A stretch of DNA of 64,000 nt from Muricea muricata (taxonomy: Eukaryota; Cnidaria; Anthozoa; Malacalcyonacea; Plexauridae), in NCBI GenBank assembly GCA_963855995.1, contig OY979718.1, positions 28,739,282 through 28,803,281 of the forward strand, in the 5' to 3' direction. A program made the position numbers and the translations under genes. Positions within the stretch are counted from its first letter, which is position 1, and each line of letters begins with the position of its first letter. A model generated the notes under the pieces. The model was not told where the DNA came from and ran no database searches. It saw only the letters and a program-made list of their open reading frames with translations. Below are positions 10,213 through 21,321 of the stretch, piece by piece.

Positions 10213-12041
10213 ACTTGTTAAGCTTTGTGGGAACACCACGTAAATTAATTATTGCAGAGCTTTCGATCCGTAAGCTCGGATCTTCATCAGTGCTGTAATA
10301 ATATGTGAATTCAAATAGTCATATTATCCCCGAGCCAACGGCGTGAAGCGCCGTTCCGGGCGTAAGCCCGGGGCGAGGGTTACTAATTTTGTAGAGCGGA
10401 GTTCAAAGTCGTTGCTCGTGGTAGTTAAGTAATAAGATAGATATGTCATGACGTTTATGCTAAAAATTTAGTTTCATAAATATTTCAAAACGTCTAATGT
10501 AATTAATAGGTCGTATCAAACGTCGTATTTTATTCAAGATTTAAGCTTATATTAGGCGTAATAACATGCCGATGACAAATGTTGAGCAATTTAAAAAAAT
10601 TCTCAATAAAACAAGGATTAAAAACTGATATTTTGTCATTTTGAAAAAATATACAGAAAGAATAACAATTGCCGTGTTGCTATGACAATAAACTATTTAA
10701 GGACGTCATGTAATTCCGAACATAAAGTTGCATGCTCTTATAGTTAGTGGCGAGGGGTTGCTGTATGCATGTATTTCTAGTTTATTATATAAAGTACAGT
10801 ACTTTATGGGGATTTCGGGCGCTGATAAAACTGATAATTTGACATGCGAGATGATATGACAATTGTGAAAATTACACATGTGAAAATTATCGCTTTTCAA
10901 ACAATCATCAATCATAGCTACTGTAGTCCCCGAGCCAACGGCGCGAGGCGCCGTTCCGGGCGTAAGCCCGGGGCGAGGGTTACTAATTTCGTACTAGTGG
11001 GAGTTCAAAGTCGTTGCTCGTGCTCGTTAAGTAGTAAGATTGGTATGTCATGACGTCATCCTCACTGATCTCAACAATATGGCGGACTATCATGAATGGC
11101 TAACACTGATTGGCCAGATTTAAAATTTATGTTGTTGATTGATTAATCACGAATTCAGCTGACAGCAAATATCTAAATTTGCTTTTTGCACTACAATATT
11201 TTGTATTTTTGCAAAAAGATTTGGAAACTCTCACAACCAACGAAGGATGGTCATTTCTAATCTCAAAAATATGGCGGACTATCAGGAGTAGCAAACACTT
11301 AAAGCATCTAAAAAGGCGAGAACTGAAACGAAAACGACTGCGACAAGACTCTTGAAGAGAGATTAATTCTGGAAAAATACAGAAAAGCGCCAAGATTTGA
11401 CTATGGCGTGAAACACAAGGCAGGTTTGTTGATAATACGTATTTTATATACTTGTGTTTTAATGCTCTATAAAGGCCGGCGTAGCCGTAGACCTCCAGTC
11501 TATTCACTGATTAAATTCCAGAGTAAGTTTATGTTTTGTAAATGCAAGACTGTTTTCTTATTACTGTATTTCAAAATATTGACGAACTTTACATCTAAAA
11601 GAATATGAACGAAGATACAAAATTGGCTTGAAACGGTTTTATTTCAAACTCAAAGTTTATGAAGATAAAAATTTCAAAACGTCTAATATATGTAATTAAT
11701 AGGTCGTATTTTATACGAAATTTAAGTTTACATTAGGTGTAATAATATACCGATGACAAATGTTGTGCCATTTTAAAAAATTGTAAATAAAACAAGGATA
11801 AAAAACTCAATATTTTGTCATTTTGAAAAAAGAATAACTACAGTATTGCCATGTTGCTGTGACAACAACCTATGTAAGTACTTCATGTAATTCCGAAAAT
11901 ACAGTTGCATGCTCTTAGTTCGTGGCGAGGGGTTGCTGCATGCATGTATTTCTAGTTATGGCACTGATGAAGATCCGACCTTACGGATCGAAAGCTCTGC
12001 AAAAATAAATTTACGTGGTGTTTCTACAAAGCTTAACAAGT
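10213..12041. mobile_element. 1.8-kb element with about 80-bp inverted ends and internal repeats
   Basis: The ends 10213-10293 and 11961-12041 are inverted copies (about 90% by eye): 'ACTTGTTAAGCTTTG' through 'CATCAGTGC'. Within lie two pairs of direct repeats: a GC-rich block at 10327-10453 and 10927-11055, and an AT-rich block of about 300 bp at 10482-10783 and 11671-11957. The GC-rich block holds two hairpins, one around 'AACGGCG..CGCCGTT' and one 'CCGGGCGTAAGCCCGG'. A 40-bp block with 'ATATGGCGGACTATCA' also occurs twice (11066 and 11261). No transposase was recognised. A decayed terminal copy is at about 55385-55475. Class unknown; a Penelope-like or foldback element is possible. Confidence 0.7.
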
Positions 12042-12432
12042 AAACTTTATGTTATATTTTTAAGCTCCTTTGTAACTGTTGGAAAATTTGCGATGTTTTT
12101 GAAAGGTTTTTGGACAAGAATTCGCCTAAATATTGTTGACTATGTTGCTGTCGCGCCGTTCGAACCGAGCTGTTTTTGTTGCTAAGAAACATCTTAAATG
12201 ACATGTAAAGAGAATTTCATTATTGATCTAATGAATAAAGTTTGTTGTTGCCCTGTAATTTCTTCTTATATTATAAAAGAATTAAAAAAGCTCGTCTCGT
12301 GCCTTTATGGTGTAATCATAGATATAGTAGGTCTAGATTGCTGACTCATGGTATAATTACAATTGCGTAGGCGTGACCTATATCATAAATCCAAGATGGC
12401 GCAGGAACCAGGCAAAAAACTATCAGACTCTA

Positions 12433-12893
12433 CAGGGTGTCCCAAAAAAAACGGAACCCGCATAAATTAATTATGCAGTCGTTAAAGATATTATTCGCAA
12501 TAATGTAATTATTATTCACAGTAGTGTGATGACTTGACATTTCTGTACCTCTGGGATTTCATATTTTTGTGCAGCATATGTCAAAGCAGAACAAGTTAAA
12601 AGTAATGTCTTACATTAATTCTAAATGCAATTGTTTAAAATCATTATTGTGTATTTTTTACACAGGCTTATTTCAACCTTGGGAATCTTATTACAACATT
12701 ATAGCTGGAAAAAATGGCATTTCTTTCCTGTCTTTCATTTTTGTGGTTTCTGAACAACTGTGCGGAATTTAAGATTCAGTTCAGTGCTGTCAATTTGTGA
12801 ATCATAATGCATACAACATTAATTTATGCGGGTTTCGTTTTAAGTGCATACATAATTGATTTATGCGGGTTCCGTTTTTTTTGGGACACCCTG
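12433..12893. mobile_element. mariner/Tc1-type MITE
   Basis: A 461-bp element with ends CAGGGTGTCCCAAAAAA and its inverse, flanked by TA (12431-12432 and 12894-12895). The inverted ends run on to include 'GGAACCCGCATAAAT'. The opposite arm of the surrounding inverted duplication still has the uninterrupted 'GACTCTACAAGGAAATC', proving the insertion and the TA target. No transposase inside; a 67-codon frame in the middle matches nothing I know. Confidence 0.93.
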
Positions 12894-13047
12894 TACAGGG
12901 AAATCCATGTTTTTCGTGATTTAAAACGTCTCGTTGCTTGGAATCGCTTCAAAATCAACATTTTTCCGAAGAACTAGTTACTACGGAAGTTTTGAGCACA
13001 ATTTGTATAATTTCTGTTGAGTTCCTCGTGAAAATCTCGCTCGTGAA

Positions 13048-13200
13048 ATGTGTTGTGAATTGGTCACTTGGTCAGTTCGAGACATTTGTCGTCCAAAATA
13101 TGTATTTTTGACCGGCTTTGGCCTCTTGGGTGTTATTGTGACCTACAGCTATCCTAAATCAAACATTTACAAAACGGTGGAGCAAGATGTTCGCGTATAA
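13048..13200 (+). pseudogene. Left copy of exon-like ORF 'MCCELVTWSVRD'
   Basis: A 50-codon ORF in the left arm that starts like the right-arm copy ('MCCELVTWSVRDIC') but has a stop where the other arm reads through and continues. It includes a hydrophobic run 'FLTGFGLLGVIVTYSY'. This arm also lacks the GTGAGT donor seen in the right arm, so it looks like the decayed copy. Confidence 0.5.
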
Positions 13201-14121
13201 ATGGATTACTCGCTTGATTTGTGTGGTGTGTGATTTTCATTTACAATCATGTATACTGTAATGCAGTGTCACAGTGTGTCGATGAATCTATAGACCAAGA
13301 TGATACATTTTTTGTACGTTGCCAATTTGAAAATTATTTTAACGGTATTTGTGTTCACTTCATACAATGTCTTTCACGCTTAATTAGGCTTAATTAGGTT
13401 AAATTTGTGTTGAGTGTGTGTAAACTACCCAGACTGAAATGTTTTATTTTGCGCATAAAAGATCCTTTTCACCAAAAAATTTCGCGCAGAAGTGTAAAAA
13501 ACTTCTAGAGTCTAATCAGGTGGTCTGGGTTCAGTTTAGTTGATGACGCTCAGACTCAGTAAATAAATTTATCATCATCAATTTATCATTATCAATATTG
13601 AGCACAGTTGGCAGGTTAGCCTAGATTTTCTGATGATTTGTGCAAAATTCTTCATGAATCATTAATGATTTTATAATCACGACTAATTGTTCATTGGAAT
13701 ATAGCAACCATTAGAATATTGCTTTACCATACTCGCATGTTTGCAAACTTTGCTCCAATGTTGCACATTAAGCTAGGAAGCAGGTGCATGTTGCATTCTA
13801 TGTACAGTGTATGCAAAAGTATGCCAAAGTTTACCATTATGTTAATTTTAAAGTAAACATATTGTTTAAATTCAAATAAAAAAATTTCGGTCATTAAACT
13901 GTGGACTGTTCAGTTAATTCTACCCACATTTCACACACGATTCACACAAACGAAACTAGCTGCTGTAGCACCAGTTTTCGATTATATTTTGGTAACGCAT
14001 ATTACATAATTCAGAAAATATTTATTTGATAACCTATCCGTCTTTGAAGTTCGAAAACAGTACGTTGGCTTGAAGTCGTATCTATGTAGTAAATATTACT
14101 AACGTATCAGGTATCACTCAC

Positions 14122-14299
14122 CACACAAATCAAGCGAACAATCGATTTGCACGCGAAGATCTTGCTCTATCGTTTTGTAAATGTTTAATTTAGGATAGCT
14201 GTAGGTCACAATAACACCCAAGAGGCCAAAGCCGGTCAAAAATACATATTTTGGACAACAAATGTCTCGAACTGACCAAGTGACTAATTCACAACACAT
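14122..14299 (-). CDS. Possible first exon of a small membrane protein (right arm)
   Basis: On the minus strand an ATG at 14299 opens about 59 codons: 'MCCELVTWSVRD', a 16-residue hydrophobic segment 'LTGFGLLGVIVTYSYP', a polar tail, and then an in-frame consensus donor GTGAGT (GT at 14120-14121). About 170 bp upstream lies 'CCAAGATGGCGCGGG', a YY1-like core-promoter motif common near animal transcription starts. A single transmembrane segment near the N-terminus would suit a type II membrane enzyme or signal anchor, but no family is recognised and no following exon was found. It may be a captured host exon. Confidence 0.35.
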
Positions 14300-14555
14300 T
14301 TCACGAGCGAGATTTTCACGAGGAATTCAACAGAAATTACACAAATAGTGCTCAAAACTTCTGCAATAATTAGTTGTTTCCAAAAAATGTTGATTCGAAG
14401 CGATTCCAAGCAACGAGACGTTTTAAATCGCGAAAAACATTGATTTCCTTGTAGAGTCTTATAGTTTTTTGCCCGGTTCCCGCGCCATCTTGGATTTATC
14501 ATACAGCTCACACCTCCTATTCTATGAGTAGCAATCTAGACCTACTATGTCTATA

Positions 14556-14685
14556 GGTGTAATAATGCACTCGGGAGAATGTTGGGAGAATACTCGAGAA
14601 GCCTGTAAAACACTCGGCTACGCCTCGTGTTTTACAAGCTTCTCTCGTATTCTCCCAACATTCTCCCATCGTGCATTATTACACC
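14556..14685. mobile_element. Palindromic MITE (130 bp)
   Basis: Nearly perfect palindrome, GGTGTAATAATGCAC ... GTGCATTATTACACC, with a GC-rich hinge 'CTCGGCTACGCCTCG'. Inserted in the right arm of the inverted duplication; the left arm (about 12305-12325) lacks it. Confidence 0.85.
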
Positions 14686-15202
14686 ATAAAGGCACGCGGC
14701 TCGTTTTTTAATTCTTAAATAACTCGAAGATTCCAAACATCATTCATGCTGCAAGCATTTTGAAATTTTTAAAATAAGTATTTTAAAATAACAAAAATTT
14801 TGTAAGTCCACTGTATTTTTCTACCTAGATTGGATGTTATTTTAATAACGATTTTTATTATATAGTTGACAGTAAGATACTGAAAATACACCGTAAGATA
14901 TTTTCCATATCTTCACTAGTGAAGATATCGATCACATGATCATTTCCCGCCAAAAATTTTGTATTTTCAAAATGGCGATGTTTGTAAGAGCAGCGAACCA
15001 ATTTTCACCTTTGTTTAAAGAAAAAAACTACATGTTTGTGCCGAAAAATAGGCAATAATACAAGAAGACATTAAAATGATGAACAGGTATTGTTTTAGTT
15101 TACATAATATTGAAATAAAGCCATGTTTTTAGCATTATTGATCGAAAATTAATATTACTGACTTGGGCCTTAAATTGTTTACAACTATATAATAAACAGA
15201 AC

Positions 15203-15339
15203 ATTACACGGCGGTTTGAAGATATGAATTTTATCTTCTCGTGGTGAAAACAATATTTTACTCACTCGCTGCGCTCGTTTGTAAAATATTGTTTTAACCA
15301 CTCGAAGATAAAATTCATATCTTCGCACCGCCGTGTAAT
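15203..15339. mobile_element. Palindromic MITE (137 bp)
   Basis: Long palindrome from ATTACACGGCGG to CCGCCGTGTAAT with the hinge 'CTCGCTGCGCTCG' at 15261-15275. Arms of about 60 bp with few mismatches. It abuts the end of a LINE reverse-transcriptase fragment. Confidence 0.88.
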
Positions 15340-15344
15340 ATCCT

Positions 15345-15768
15345 CTATATATACCATTTGGATTCAATGAGCGATACAATTGAGTATCATCCGCATTACT
15401 GCGCGCTCCTTGCAAAAGATTCTAAATAACACGTCGCCTTCATAAATGATAAACAGCAGTAGGCCGAGGCAAGAACGTTGAGGAACTCCATGATTTTCTT
15501 TAAGATTTAAAGCAAGGTTCGAACCAAAGTAGAACGGCATCACTAATAACTCTAAGAGTACTCTAACTGCAAGGCGTTTTAGATCTAGGAAAACCAATAT
15601 TGAAGCCTGCTGAGTATTCATGTTTAGGTTAATGTCCTTAGTTACTTTAACCAAAGCTCTCTCTCTGTGCTGTGGTACAGCTGACGATGTGAGAAATAGG
15701 ATAGGATAAAGCTTATTCATTGATGGATGGTTATTCAGTTGTTGGAAGACCACTTTGTCTGGGAGCAA
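15345..15768 (-). pseudogene. LINE reverse transcriptase fragment
   Basis: Minus-strand reading gives 'ALVKVTKDINLNMNTQQASI', then 'LDLKRLAV' where active elements have 'LDLSAAFD', then 'GVPQRSCLGLLLFIIY' (RT motif B, normally GVPQGSCLGP), and after a frame change 'ADDTQLYRSLNPNG' (motif C, Y/ADD). This is the L2/CR1-like pattern. Motif A is damaged and the piece is cut off at the palindromic MITE. Minus sequence upstream to about 15990 may belong to the same copy. Confidence 0.75.
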
Positions 15769-17606
15769 TGTAAATTGCTAATAATAAGGCGAAGGTTCAG
15801 AAAACTAGAACCAAGATCCACCATTTCATCAGCAGACAGCCAATAGCCTCCTTCAAGATTCGAAACGCATAAGGAATGTGGCAACTGGAAGTAGGGTGTC
15901 TAGAAATACCAGCATTAGAAGTGTCGCATGGGACAAAGTGCGCTATATATACCGGTGTTTGAGATCTATTTTGGTACATCACCATCATGGAGAGGATGTG
16001 TATGAATTATTGAGAGTAAATTAAGGGAATCGAATTCCCATTCGAAGTTGCTGAAGCTACTTTCTCGACTAGCAAGGTTCCTTTGTTGAGCAGAACTGTT
16101 CCAACACCTCTCGATTCAAAACGAGGACAATCTGACAGGCAGTGGATGGGAACTGCCTGTTTTGCCGCCTATGTCATTAGCAATAAAGCTCTTCACTTGT
16201 GCAATGATTGTCATTTATATCGAAACATATTTTACATCGTTTAAGAATTCCATTGTTTCGCTGTTACAGTATTTTTTGAAACACGAGACGTAACAGCTGT
16301 TTCCAGTAAAATGTAGGCGTCTTTCAGAAAATATTCAATGCATTTGTAACTAATCCTTAGTGTTTGTTTAGACGGAGGACATGCTGTCATTTAGGATTTA
16401 ATATATTTGTAAAATTTAGTACATTTTAACACGGAATACTCTATACTGTTTTGAGAAATACTCCACCTTCATGGTCTTTTTGACTTCTCAAGTTAGAGAA
16501 GCTGACGTCATTTAAGTCATTTTTTAAAAACGAAAAAATGTGTAAATGTCACCGAAATTTTGTTTGCAATTATCTGGCACATCAAGGGAGCTGTCGCTCA
16601 CTACCAACTATCAACACACGCAACGCAAGAATTCTATAACTTCTACTCGATATCGATAGCAGATGTCATCTACATAAATACAATACAATACAATACACAA
16701 ATCAGGTACTTAACAATGAATAACAAATAAGTATCGTGCAAAATGGCAATAATTACCGATTTTGTCCCGGTTGTGTCCAGATCGCAATATAAACAACGAA
16801 TAAATACGGTATGAATAACAACGTTTCAAAGCCATCTTTCGAGTATAAACAATCCTGTAAAAAGGTTGCGTAAGTCTGGGAGAAATGGCACTAATGCCAC
16901 TAACATGGCTCCCCTAAATTGTTCGAGTTGTCAATTTACACTAAGCTCCCTGATGGAGAGTCCTTATCACCGTTCCCTGCCTTGAGCAGCAATATCAGCT
17001 TTTATATGGTTCGTTCTAATACAGATTGATTGCGTATTCTCTGACCTTTCTTGTAGTTTGTATCACCCTTGACAACCTTCACATTTCTGACCAATCCATC
17101 GTCGTCCTGATGTGCCTTTTCTACCCTCGCAGTTCTCCAAAGATTTCGAGTGGTCGTGTCCTCCTTTAATAAAACGATATCGTAAACGTCTATATTGCGA
17201 CGGGGTTTATTTCATTTATGCATTTCTTGCAACGCCATCAAGTAGCTCTTCTTCCATCGCTCCCAGAAGCAGTTGGAAAGGTACTGCACTCGCCTCCATC
17301 GTTTAACGAGATACATGTCGTTCTTTTAGAACTCACCTGCAGGGAGTGGCATTAATACCCGCGTCTTCATCGTCAAGAAATTATTTGGAGTTAGCGGCTC
17401 TTCATCCACAGAATTTGTTCCTGCTTGCATTTGTTTGACGGCTGTTTACGCTACACCCAACTTCGTAGAGCAGTGTACACAATAATTCTTCGTCTAGTTG
17501 GGTTCCTTGCTGTTCGAGTAGTCCATCTAGCGCGTTACGCACAGTTCGAATCATTCGCTCCCAGATGCCGCCAGCGTGACTTGCAGCGGGCGTATTTAGT
17601 TTGAAA

Positions 17607-17948
17607 TCAAAAGTCGCATTCTCGTTTAAGCAAAAAATGGTCTATTTGTTTCAACATCTCGCGTAGTTCTGTTCGTGCGCCTACTAGGTTTTTACCCTGG
17701 TCTGAGCGTAGCTGACGAATCGGACCTCGTCTGGCAAGAAAGCATCGAAGTACAATGATCAATGAGCTAGTTTCCAGAGTTTTCGCCACTTCAAGATAGA
17801 TCGCGCGGGATGACAGACACGTAAATAGTACTCCGTAGCGCTTTAACTCCTTTCTTCCCTGTTTGATATGCCACGGACCAAAATAGTCTACGCTGCAGTA
17901 GGTGAAGGGAGCTTCTGATTTCGGTTTGTCCGTTGGTAGATTCGCCAT
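17607..17948 (-). pseudogene. BEL/Pao integrase fragment
   Basis: Reads 'EAPFTYCSVDYFGPWHIKQG' (first catalytic aspartate in 'VDYFGP'), then 'SRAIYLEVAKTLETSSLI' and 'IRQLRSDQGKNLVGA' (second aspartate in 'RSDQG.N'). This is the integrase core of BEL/Pao elements. The third catalytic residue and the DUF5641 tail are not continuous in frame. Sequence 16881-17606 is the decayed remainder. Confidence 0.88.
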
Positions 17949-18784
17949 TTTTTGCTCTTGAACGTTGCCTCGGTGCTTACTTTACCACAATACAGTTGGT
18001 GATGTGATGTCCAACCGCAAAACGTCCGTCAATTATCCAGTAGCCATTAGCTCTCAACTCAATTAATGTCATACCGCGTCCTTGATGGACGGTGTCGTAT
18101 TTTCAAGGTCGTCACACGTTAGACATGTCCTTTTCGTGGAATGATGGCGGGATGCTTTACGTGATAAGATTCGATCGTTTTAACCGTCCTCCAACGCGTA
18201 GAGCACCTTGGGAGTCAAGGAAGGGTGCCAAACGATACAGACAGCTGGCCTTCTTTAGCGAGGTCGTGATCTTAACTTCATCTTCGTGTTTAGGGTCCTT
18301 CTTCTGAAGTGAGCGCAATGTTTTAATCTCTTCGCCAAATTCCCATTCTTATACCATCCGTATAGTCTGTAGCTCAGCCTTCTGAAGATCCTCGTCGTTG
18401 ATACTTACCGCGTTCTTCACTCGTCTGTGGGAGGAGCTGGGATCTGAAATACAACATTTCAGACGATTCTTAAGATTCGCACAATTGGCGATCGCACGTT
18501 TGCTCGATACCGGCAGGAAAAATGGTCTGGCGGTCGAGCATCGATGGACATGTGGCCTCCACCGTTCCGGTCGCTAACGATTTCACCTTTTTTACTTCCG
18601 GGTCACCTTTGGCAAGTACCCATTCTTCCTGCGTTGGTAATTGAAATTCTGGATCCCAGAGAATGGGCGGGCTGGTCGTTCAGCCATCGAGCATTCTCTA
18701 GGACCTGCTTGGCGGTGAGTCCTCCTGACTCGTCGTCGGCTGGGTTTTCTTCACTTTCCACATAGCTCTATTGCTCTGGTGACG

Positions 18785-19330
18785 TTACATTTGCTGCACA
18801 CGATTTGCCATGAACACTTGAAATCGTTTCGCGTCGTTGCTGATGTATCCCAATACCCCCTTACTGTCAGTCCAGAACATGTGGACGATGTTCTCGTAAC
18901 TCAACTTGATGTTAAGGATAGTGCTAACCTTAACTGCGACCAGGGCGACTGACTGTTCGAGGCGCGGAATCGTGATATGCTTGAATGGTGCAACTCTGGA
19001 TTTCCCCATGATGAAGGCACAATGAACTTTCTGATCTGTATTCATTTGGCGAATTTAAGAACACTGTCCGTAACCGGTGGTATTTGCGACTGAGAAGTGA
19101 TGTTTCTCGACGGTGGCTGCATCTTCGAATCCGACTGTTGCGAGCATCTTCATTTTGTCAAGAGTGAGTAAATCGCTTCGAAACTTCTCCCATCTCTGAA
19201 GCGCTTTTTCTGAAACCGATTCGTCCCATTCTGCCTTGTTTCGGCATAGGTTCTGAAGGATCTGTCTTCCAGTTAACAAGAAGGGAGTTGCAAATCCTAG
19301 GGGATCGTATATGAAACTTATAGTAGACAA
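18785..19330 (-). pseudogene. BEL/Pao RT-to-RNase H region
   Basis: The 19330-19055 frame reads 'ISFIYDPLGFATPFLLTGRQ', a Pao-type signature (Pfam Peptidase_A17 region) that follows the RT palm. The 19045-18785 frame reads 'IPRLEQSVALVAVKVS' and 'HMFWTDSKGVLGYISND', matching the RNase H-like block 'IPRLEL.aA..a..l' and 'WTDS..vL.wI'. A frame change separates them. The stretch 17949-18784 between this and the integrase is decayed. Confidence 0.88.
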
Positions 19331-19443
19331 AATGCCACGACGTTTACACGGTTTTAGTAGCTTGAATGATTCGGACTCAATACACCACTCGGTGCCTAAT
19401 TTTCGCTCAATAGCAGGGGCGTTGTCACTGAAATCTAGATTCT

Positions 19444-20421
19444 TCAGATTGGTTGCTCGATCATCAGGCGGTATGGCAGTCTGGACAGGACGTCTCTTGA
19501 TTTGGACACGAACTTGTGTAACCTGAGACCACCTCGAGAAAGCACATCCTTTGTCTTCTGGATCATTGATACAGCTTCTGACACAGATCTTAAGGACTTC
19601 AACCCGTTGTCGACGTAAAAGTCTCGTTTGACGAAATTCGCAATTTCTTCACCGAACTGAACTTGATAGGACACCGATTAAGCCGCTCATTTGGTCGGGA
19701 CTTTGTAACAATTGCTGGTTAAGTGACTCGCCACGATAACTGGCACTGCAGTCAAATACAACGCACAGTTTATCTGGTTTCTGCGGCCGGTAAACTCATG
19801 ATGTGGTATGTACCACACGTGGATTCCATTCGATTCGTCTTCGGAGACAGGTTCAGCATAACCTCGTTGCAATAGATCATTCATAAAGGACGTGTAGTGT
19901 TGATGGTAGCGCTGATCTTTCTGCATTCGGGTCTTGAGTTCTTGTAACCGATGCAAAACAAGTATCTTGTTATTTGGTAACTCCGGCAATCCGCTGTGAA
20001 ATGGCAATGGAATTTCGTAATGGCCGTTTGGCATCTTGTGAATTCCACTCTTTAATTGCTCCAGAAAGTTCATATCGTCCAAGGAGATTGGGTTGTGATC
20101 TACAGAAAAATCAGAAAAATCAGATTCCATGATGCGTCTAATTTCCCATGGGTTAATGACTTCCTTAGCTGACTTCGTTACGCGAAAGGTGCAAGCTCTT
20201 TCACATTTCTTCTGAATAATGATTACTGGATGGCTACCGATTCTGAGCACAATACCTTCAACATTGTCCGTGTCGATCTCTTTGTTGGTTATGTTTCCGA
20301 CTATTCCCCATCCCAATTCTGTCCTTTGAGCGTAGGGTTCATTGCCCTGTCCAGGGATAACCTTTCGTGGTATGAGTGCGCGGGGACAGTTTGCGCCTAT
20401 CAACAAACTACATAAATACAA
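19444..20421 (-). pseudogene. BEL/Pao protease-RT region
   Basis: 20421-19687 is a 244-residue open frame. It starts in the aspartic-protease tail ('RTELGWGIVGNI', the 'T.fGWvv.G' motif that precedes RT in Pao elements) and runs into RT ('YEIPLPFHSG', 'YAEPVSEDE', 'IHVWYIPHHEF'). 19674-19444 continues with 'FVKRDFYVDNGLKS', the Pao RT active-site motif, where YVDN replaces the usual YVDD. The ORF start runs into the right LTR, showing that the junction is a deletion, not an intact 5' end. Confidence 0.88.
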
Positions 20422-20955
20422 TACAATACAATATAATACACAAATCAGGTACTTAACAATAAATAACTAATAAGTATCATGTAAAATGGCAATAATTACC
20501 GATTTTGCCCCGGTGGTGTCCAGATCGCAGTATAAACAACAAGTAAATACGGTGTAAATATCGACGTTCCAAAACCATCTTTCGAGTATAAACAATCCTG
20601 TAAAAAAGTTGCGTAAGTCTGGGTCCGGTAGCCAGTCCGGTGGCCAGTCAGATCCGGTAACTTAATGAGCCAAAAAGACCATGAAGATGGCTTTATTTTC
20701 TTAGAATAAAACATATATTTCCTAAAATGTCCTAAATATCAAAACATGTCAAATCCCCAAGTCTGCATGTGCACTTCAAATTTGGCAATATCATATATAC
20801 ACTATTATGCAGACTTAATGATTCAAGCATTCGTGGTAAAATAATTTTTAAAGTGCATTCTGTCACAGAATATTTCGAATAAATTTCGATGAGAATTTGA
20901 AGGTCTTGAAGACCTTGAAGAAGGTGTGCACGGGCCTTCGACAGCTGCGTAGCAA

Positions 20956-21084
20956 ACTCGATAATTGGAAGAGGCCATATTCATATATTCGTGTTCGCAG
21001 ACCAGAAAACAATGCATTTCAAAAGAAAACGGTGCATGAAGAACACGAATATATCAATACACCTCTCCCTCCCCAATTATCAAG
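20956..21084. repeat. Imperfect foldback of about 130 bp
   Basis: 'AACTCGATAATTGG' and 'TATATTCGTGTTC' on the left are mirrored by 'GAACACGAATATA' and 'CCAATTATCAAGCTT' on the right. Small loop, several mismatches. No coding sequence recognised. It lies 70 bp before the next SLC36-like exon. Confidence 0.5.
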
Positions 21085-21151
21085 CTTGCTAAGCAACACG
21101 ACGTTTCTGAATGAATATAAAAATTAAATTATATTTTGATAATTTTTTTAG

Positions 21152-21321
21152 GTTTTTCTCGATTGTCAAATTGACTGTGGCAGTTGGTGTATTTTTCTCG
21201 TTCTTTATTCAAGCCTATGTGGCACTTAAAATAATTGAACCATGTATAGTCGAGAAGCTCCCAGAAAGCTTACATTTGGTGACGGATACAACCATCAGGA
21301 TTCTTTTAGTTTTCCTGACAT
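21152..21321 (+). CDS. SLC36-like transporter exon (late transmembrane region)
   Basis: Acceptor TTTTTTTAG (ends 21151), donor GTAAGT (21322). 170 bp. Joining in phase 2 to the 8584-8750 exon gives '..NLPGTAFFSIVKLTVAVG', which aligns with family '..NLP...LYQSVKLLYS.G'. It continues with 'FFSFFIQAYV' (family 'FFTYALQFYV') and ends '..LLVFLT' in phase 1, where the family has 'LV.LTC'. Two hydrophobic segments. Confidence 0.93.

Larger units (their letters stand above)
12281..14720. repeat. Large inverted duplication carrying an exon-like ORF
   Basis: 12281-13240 and 14104-14720 are inverted copies over several hundred bases at about 90% identity, with a loop of roughly 0.87 kb. Each arm holds 'CCAAGATGGCG' and a short ORF. 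The left arm is interrupted by a mariner MITE (12433-12893) and the right arm by a palindromic MITE (14556-14685). Each intact arm shows the other's empty site. Confidence 0.9.
16670..20623 (-). mobile_element. BEL/Pao LTR retrotransposon, internally deleted
   Basis: Two direct repeats of about 211-216 bp, 16670-16880 and 20408-20623, both starting 'CTACATAAATACAATAC' and ending 'GTCTGGG', serve as the LTRs. Between them on the minus strand lie protease/RT, RNase H and integrase pieces in BEL/Pao order. The 5' LTR joins directly to the protease-RT region, so gag (DUF1759) is missing. The LTRs differ at roughly one site in ten, and the ORFs are broken, so the insertion is old. It sits in the 12.4-kb intron of the SLC36-like gene, antisense to it. 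Confidence 0.85.

Noticed and set aside
17112-18765. Several plus-strand ORFs across the BEL/Pao region
   Set aside because: Antisense shadows of the integrase and RNase H coding strand.
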